A program made the position numbers and the translations under genes. A model generated the notes under the pieces. The model did no database searches. It was not told the origin of the DNA and saw only the letters and a program-made list of their open reading frames with translations. This document shows, in pieces, positions 61,988 to 64,000 of a DNA stretch of 64,000 nucleotides; the first letter of the stretch is position 1, and each line of letters opens with the position of its first letter. The stretch spans positions 868,001 to 932,000 of the forward strand of contig CANLDL010000001.1 of NCBI GenBank assembly GCA_947489425.1. Direction: 5' to 3'. The DNA comes from an uncultured Pseudomonadales bacterium (GTDB lineage Bacteria > Pseudomonadota > Gammaproteobacteria > Pseudomonadales > Cellvibrionaceae).

Positions 61988-62179
61988 GGTTCTATCGAAC
62001 TCCCCTTTAAATTGATATCAGTAAACAGCCGGCTATATTTAGTAGCATTTGTTTTGACTGACTGTTTGATCGCGCATTTTACATGGAAATTTAATCAATG
62101 TAACTTTTTATCGTATATTTTATATGGGCTTTAGGTTTTATCCTTAAAAATCAAAGAATTAGCCGCAAATAAAAATACA

Positions 62180-62923
62180 CTAGGCCATGTACATACCACC
62201 ATTTACATGGATATTTTCACCGGTTATGTAGGCTGCGGCATCGCTTGCTAAAAATTTAACAACACCAGCTATCTCTTCAGGCTGACCAAGGCGCCCTAGT
62301 GGAACCGCACCTAGCATCAATGATTTTTGATCGTCACTCAGCTCATCAGTCATGTCGGTTTCGATAAAGCCTGGCGATACCGTGTTAACCGTAATATTAC
62401 GTGAACCCACTTCTTTACCCAATGCACGTGCAAAACCAGCCACACCTGCCTTAGTTGCTGCATAGTTAGACTGCCCAGCATTACCCATAGACCCAACCAC
62501 CGAACTAATGTTAATAATACGGCCCCAACGCGCTTTCATCATGCCACGCAGGCAAGCTTTACTTAAACGGTAAATCGCACTTAAGTTAGTATTAATCACA
62601 TCAAACCACTCATCCTCAGACATACGCATAAGAATATTATCTTTGGTAATACCTGCATTATTGACCAATATTTGTGGTGTACCGTGCTTTTCTTGTATTG
62701 CTTTAATTAAGCTAGCAACCGAATCTGCGTCAGTTACATTGAGCACCATACCCTCGCCATTAATCGACTTTTCGCCAAAACGTGCTGATATTTTTGCAGC
62801 ACCTGCTTCGCTGGTTGCAGTACCAATAACAATAGCACCATCAGCACCAATACTATCGGCAATTGCAGCGCCAATTCCACGACTAGCGCCTGTCACTAAT
62901 ACGACTTTATTCTCTAAACTCAT
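62180..62923 (-). CDS. fabG: 3-oxoacyl-ACP reductase
   Basis: 247 residues of the SDR family: TGASRGIGAAIADSI (NADPH-binding), NNAGIT, Ser-Tyr-Lys in INISSVVGSMGNAGQ and YAATKAG, and C-terminal GENIHVNGGMYMA. It reduces 3-oxoacyl-ACP. It lies 16 bp after fabD. Confidence 0.97.
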   Translation of the reverse strand: MSLENKVVLVTGASRGIGAAIADSIGADGAIVIGTATSEAGAAKISARFGEKSINGEGMVLNVTDADSVASLIKAIQEKHGTPQILVNNAGITKDNILMRMSEDEWFDVINTNLSAIYRLSKACLRGMMKARWGRIINISSVVGSMGNAGQSNYAATKAGVAGFARALGKEVGSRNITVNTVSPGFIETDMTDELSDDQKSLMLGAVPLGRLGQPEEIAGVVKFLASDAAAYITGENIHVNGGMYMA

Positions 62924-62939
62924 AACTTTCTTCCGATTA

Positions 62940-63878
62940 TTATTCAGTTAACGATGCAACGGCTTCTTTTAATGCATCTGGGTTTTCAACAGACAAACAG
63001 CTAACACTACGGTCGATACGCTTGGTTAAACCAGACAACACTTTACCTGGGCCGCATTCAACACAAGTATCAACACCTTGCTTAGCTAGTGCACTCATAC
63101 ACTCAACCCACAATACTGGGTGATGAATTTGTTCGATCATCAAGGTTTTAATGGTCTCAGGATTGGCCTGTGTCGCTGCATTAACATTATGAACAACAGG
63201 GATTGCTGGTGCATTAAAGGTAATACCGGCTATATCTTCTGCCAATCTATCGGCCGCTGGTTTTAGCAATGACGAATGAAACGGTGCGCTCACTGCTAGC
63301 AACTGCGCTCGTTTTGCGCCCTTCTCTTTACAAAGCGCACAAGCACGATCAACCGCGCCAGTATTGCCTGCAATTACTACCTGTCCTGGCGAATTAAAAT
63401 TAACCGCAGAGACAACTTCGTCCTCGGCGGCTTGCGCGCAAGACTCAATAATCGCAGCATCATCCAAACCAATAATAGCGGCCATACTGCCAACACCGGC
63501 AGGTACCGCTTCTTGCATATATTTACCGCGCAACTGCACGAGTTTTACAGCATCTTCAAATGCAACAACACCGGCACACACCAGCGCCGACCACTCGCCC
63601 AAGCTGTGTCCCGCCATTAACGCAGGTTGGCTGCCATTTTGTTGCTGCCAAGCACGCCATAAAGCAACACTCGCAGTTAGCAACATGGGTTGAGTACGCT
63701 CAGTAAGGTTGAGCTCTTCCTGTGGGCCATTTTGAACAAGTGCCCACAAATCATAGCCGAGCACACTGGATGCCTGTTGAAATGTCTCTTCGATAATGGG
63801 AAATTCGGCTGCGGCATCGGCTAGCATACCGACTTTTTGAGAACCCTGACCTGGAAAAATAAATGCTAAGTTATTCAT
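62940..63878 (-). CDS. fabD: Malonyl-CoA:ACP transacylase
   Basis: 312 residues. FIFPGQGSQKVGM at the start, nucleophile Ser in LMAGHSLGEWSAL, Arg in QLRGKYMQEAVP, and His in VSAPFHSSLL. It moves malonyl from CoA to ACP. The gene upstream of it (probably fabH or plsX in the usual order) is not recognisable in the last 120 bp. Confidence 0.97.
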   Translation of the reverse strand: MNNLAFIFPGQGSQKVGMLADAAAEFPIIEETFQQASSVLGYDLWALVQNGPQEELNLTERTQPMLLTASVALWRAWQQQNGSQPALMAGHSLGEWSALVCAGVVAFEDAVKLVQLRGKYMQEAVPAGVGSMAAIIGLDDAAIIESCAQAAEDEVVSAVNFNSPGQVVIAGNTGAVDRACALCKEKGAKRAQLLAVSAPFHSSLLKPAADRLAEDIAGITFNAPAIPVVHNVNAATQANPETIKTLMIEQIHHPVLWVECMSALAKQGVDTCVECGPGKVLSGLTKRIDRSVSCLSVENPDALKEAVASLTE

Positions 63879-64000
63879 AGACTTGATAACCTTAATTATT
63901 TTTAAAAGAAAGCTAGTTTAATTATATTGTTGTAAGTTGTGACGCTTTATTTAAGCATAAGCGCTACAGTTTAGGTAGTGCTGCCCGTAGCACTTTAAAT

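Noticed and set aside
63964-64000. Possible 3' end of an upstream minus-strand gene (fabH or plsX)
   Set aside because: Only about 11 codons are visible and they match no known C-terminus with certainty.

Overview
The window is a piece of a gammaproteobacterial chromosome, most likely a marine, AT-rich member of the Cellvibrionales or a near relative. The evidence is the block fabD-fabG-acpP-fabF-pabC-mltG-tmk, the gltX/tRNA-Ala(GGC) pair, and Pseudomonas/Cellvibrio-like versions of housekeeping genes. No rRNA or CRISPR array was seen.

Left chromosomal part (1-18.3 kb). A photobiology and DNA-repair block opens the window: TIGR03643 protein, DUF2256 protein, an Fe-S (6-4) photolyase, then a radical-SAM protein with a near-perfect LexA box and its TIGR03915 partner. 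It is followed by an OLD/RecF-like ATPase, a GNAT acetyltransferase, a divergent response regulator/histidine kinase pair, a methyltransferase, a DUF1566 protein, a frameshifted DUF4394 gene, an ArsR repressor divergent from a fatty-acid desaturase, a DUF1643 protein, selO and a nucleoid-associated protein (yejK-like).

Accretion zone at tRNA-Ala (18.4-53.0 kb). Four copies or remnants of the tRNA 3' end (18396, 41722, 41871 and the intact gene at 52918-52993) mark repeated insertions. (a) 18.9-35.8 kb holds a complete Mu-type contractile tail module, a full lysis cassette, a Q-like antiterminator and a LexA/CI-type self-cleaving repressor with five matching operators. It has no terminase, portal, capsid, protease, integrase or transposase, so it is best read as an R-type tailocin. 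(b) 35.9-36.6 kb is a decayed second copy of the nucleoid-protein gene. (c) 36.8-41.4 kb is a four-gene operon (MBL hydrolase, trypsin-like protease with an extra C-terminal domain, small middle component, Rad50-like ABC ATPase) that fits the ABC three-component conflict systems. (d) 41.87-52.97 kb is an integrated plasmid bounded by perfect 50-bp direct repeats. It carries a tyrosine integrase, an iteron origin with repA, an IncP-type oriT with traJ but no relaxase, trbK/trbL remnants, a reverse-transcriptase operon with retron-like but altered motifs plus an HTH protein and a membrane-anchored coiled-coil protein, and a shortened csrA.

Right chromosomal part (53-64 kb). gltX, a 263-bp MITE with perfect 24-bp terminal inverted repeats, a secreted MBL hydrolase, a LysE exporter, a GDSL esterase, a Rof-like antiterminator, tmk, mltG, pabC, fabF, acpP, fabG and fabD, all on the minus strand.

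The most promising parts for new biology are the RT/HTH/membrane-protein operon, the tailocin and the ABC-3C-like operon, all packed into one tRNA hot spot. Functions are inferred from motifs and gene order only; no database search was run.
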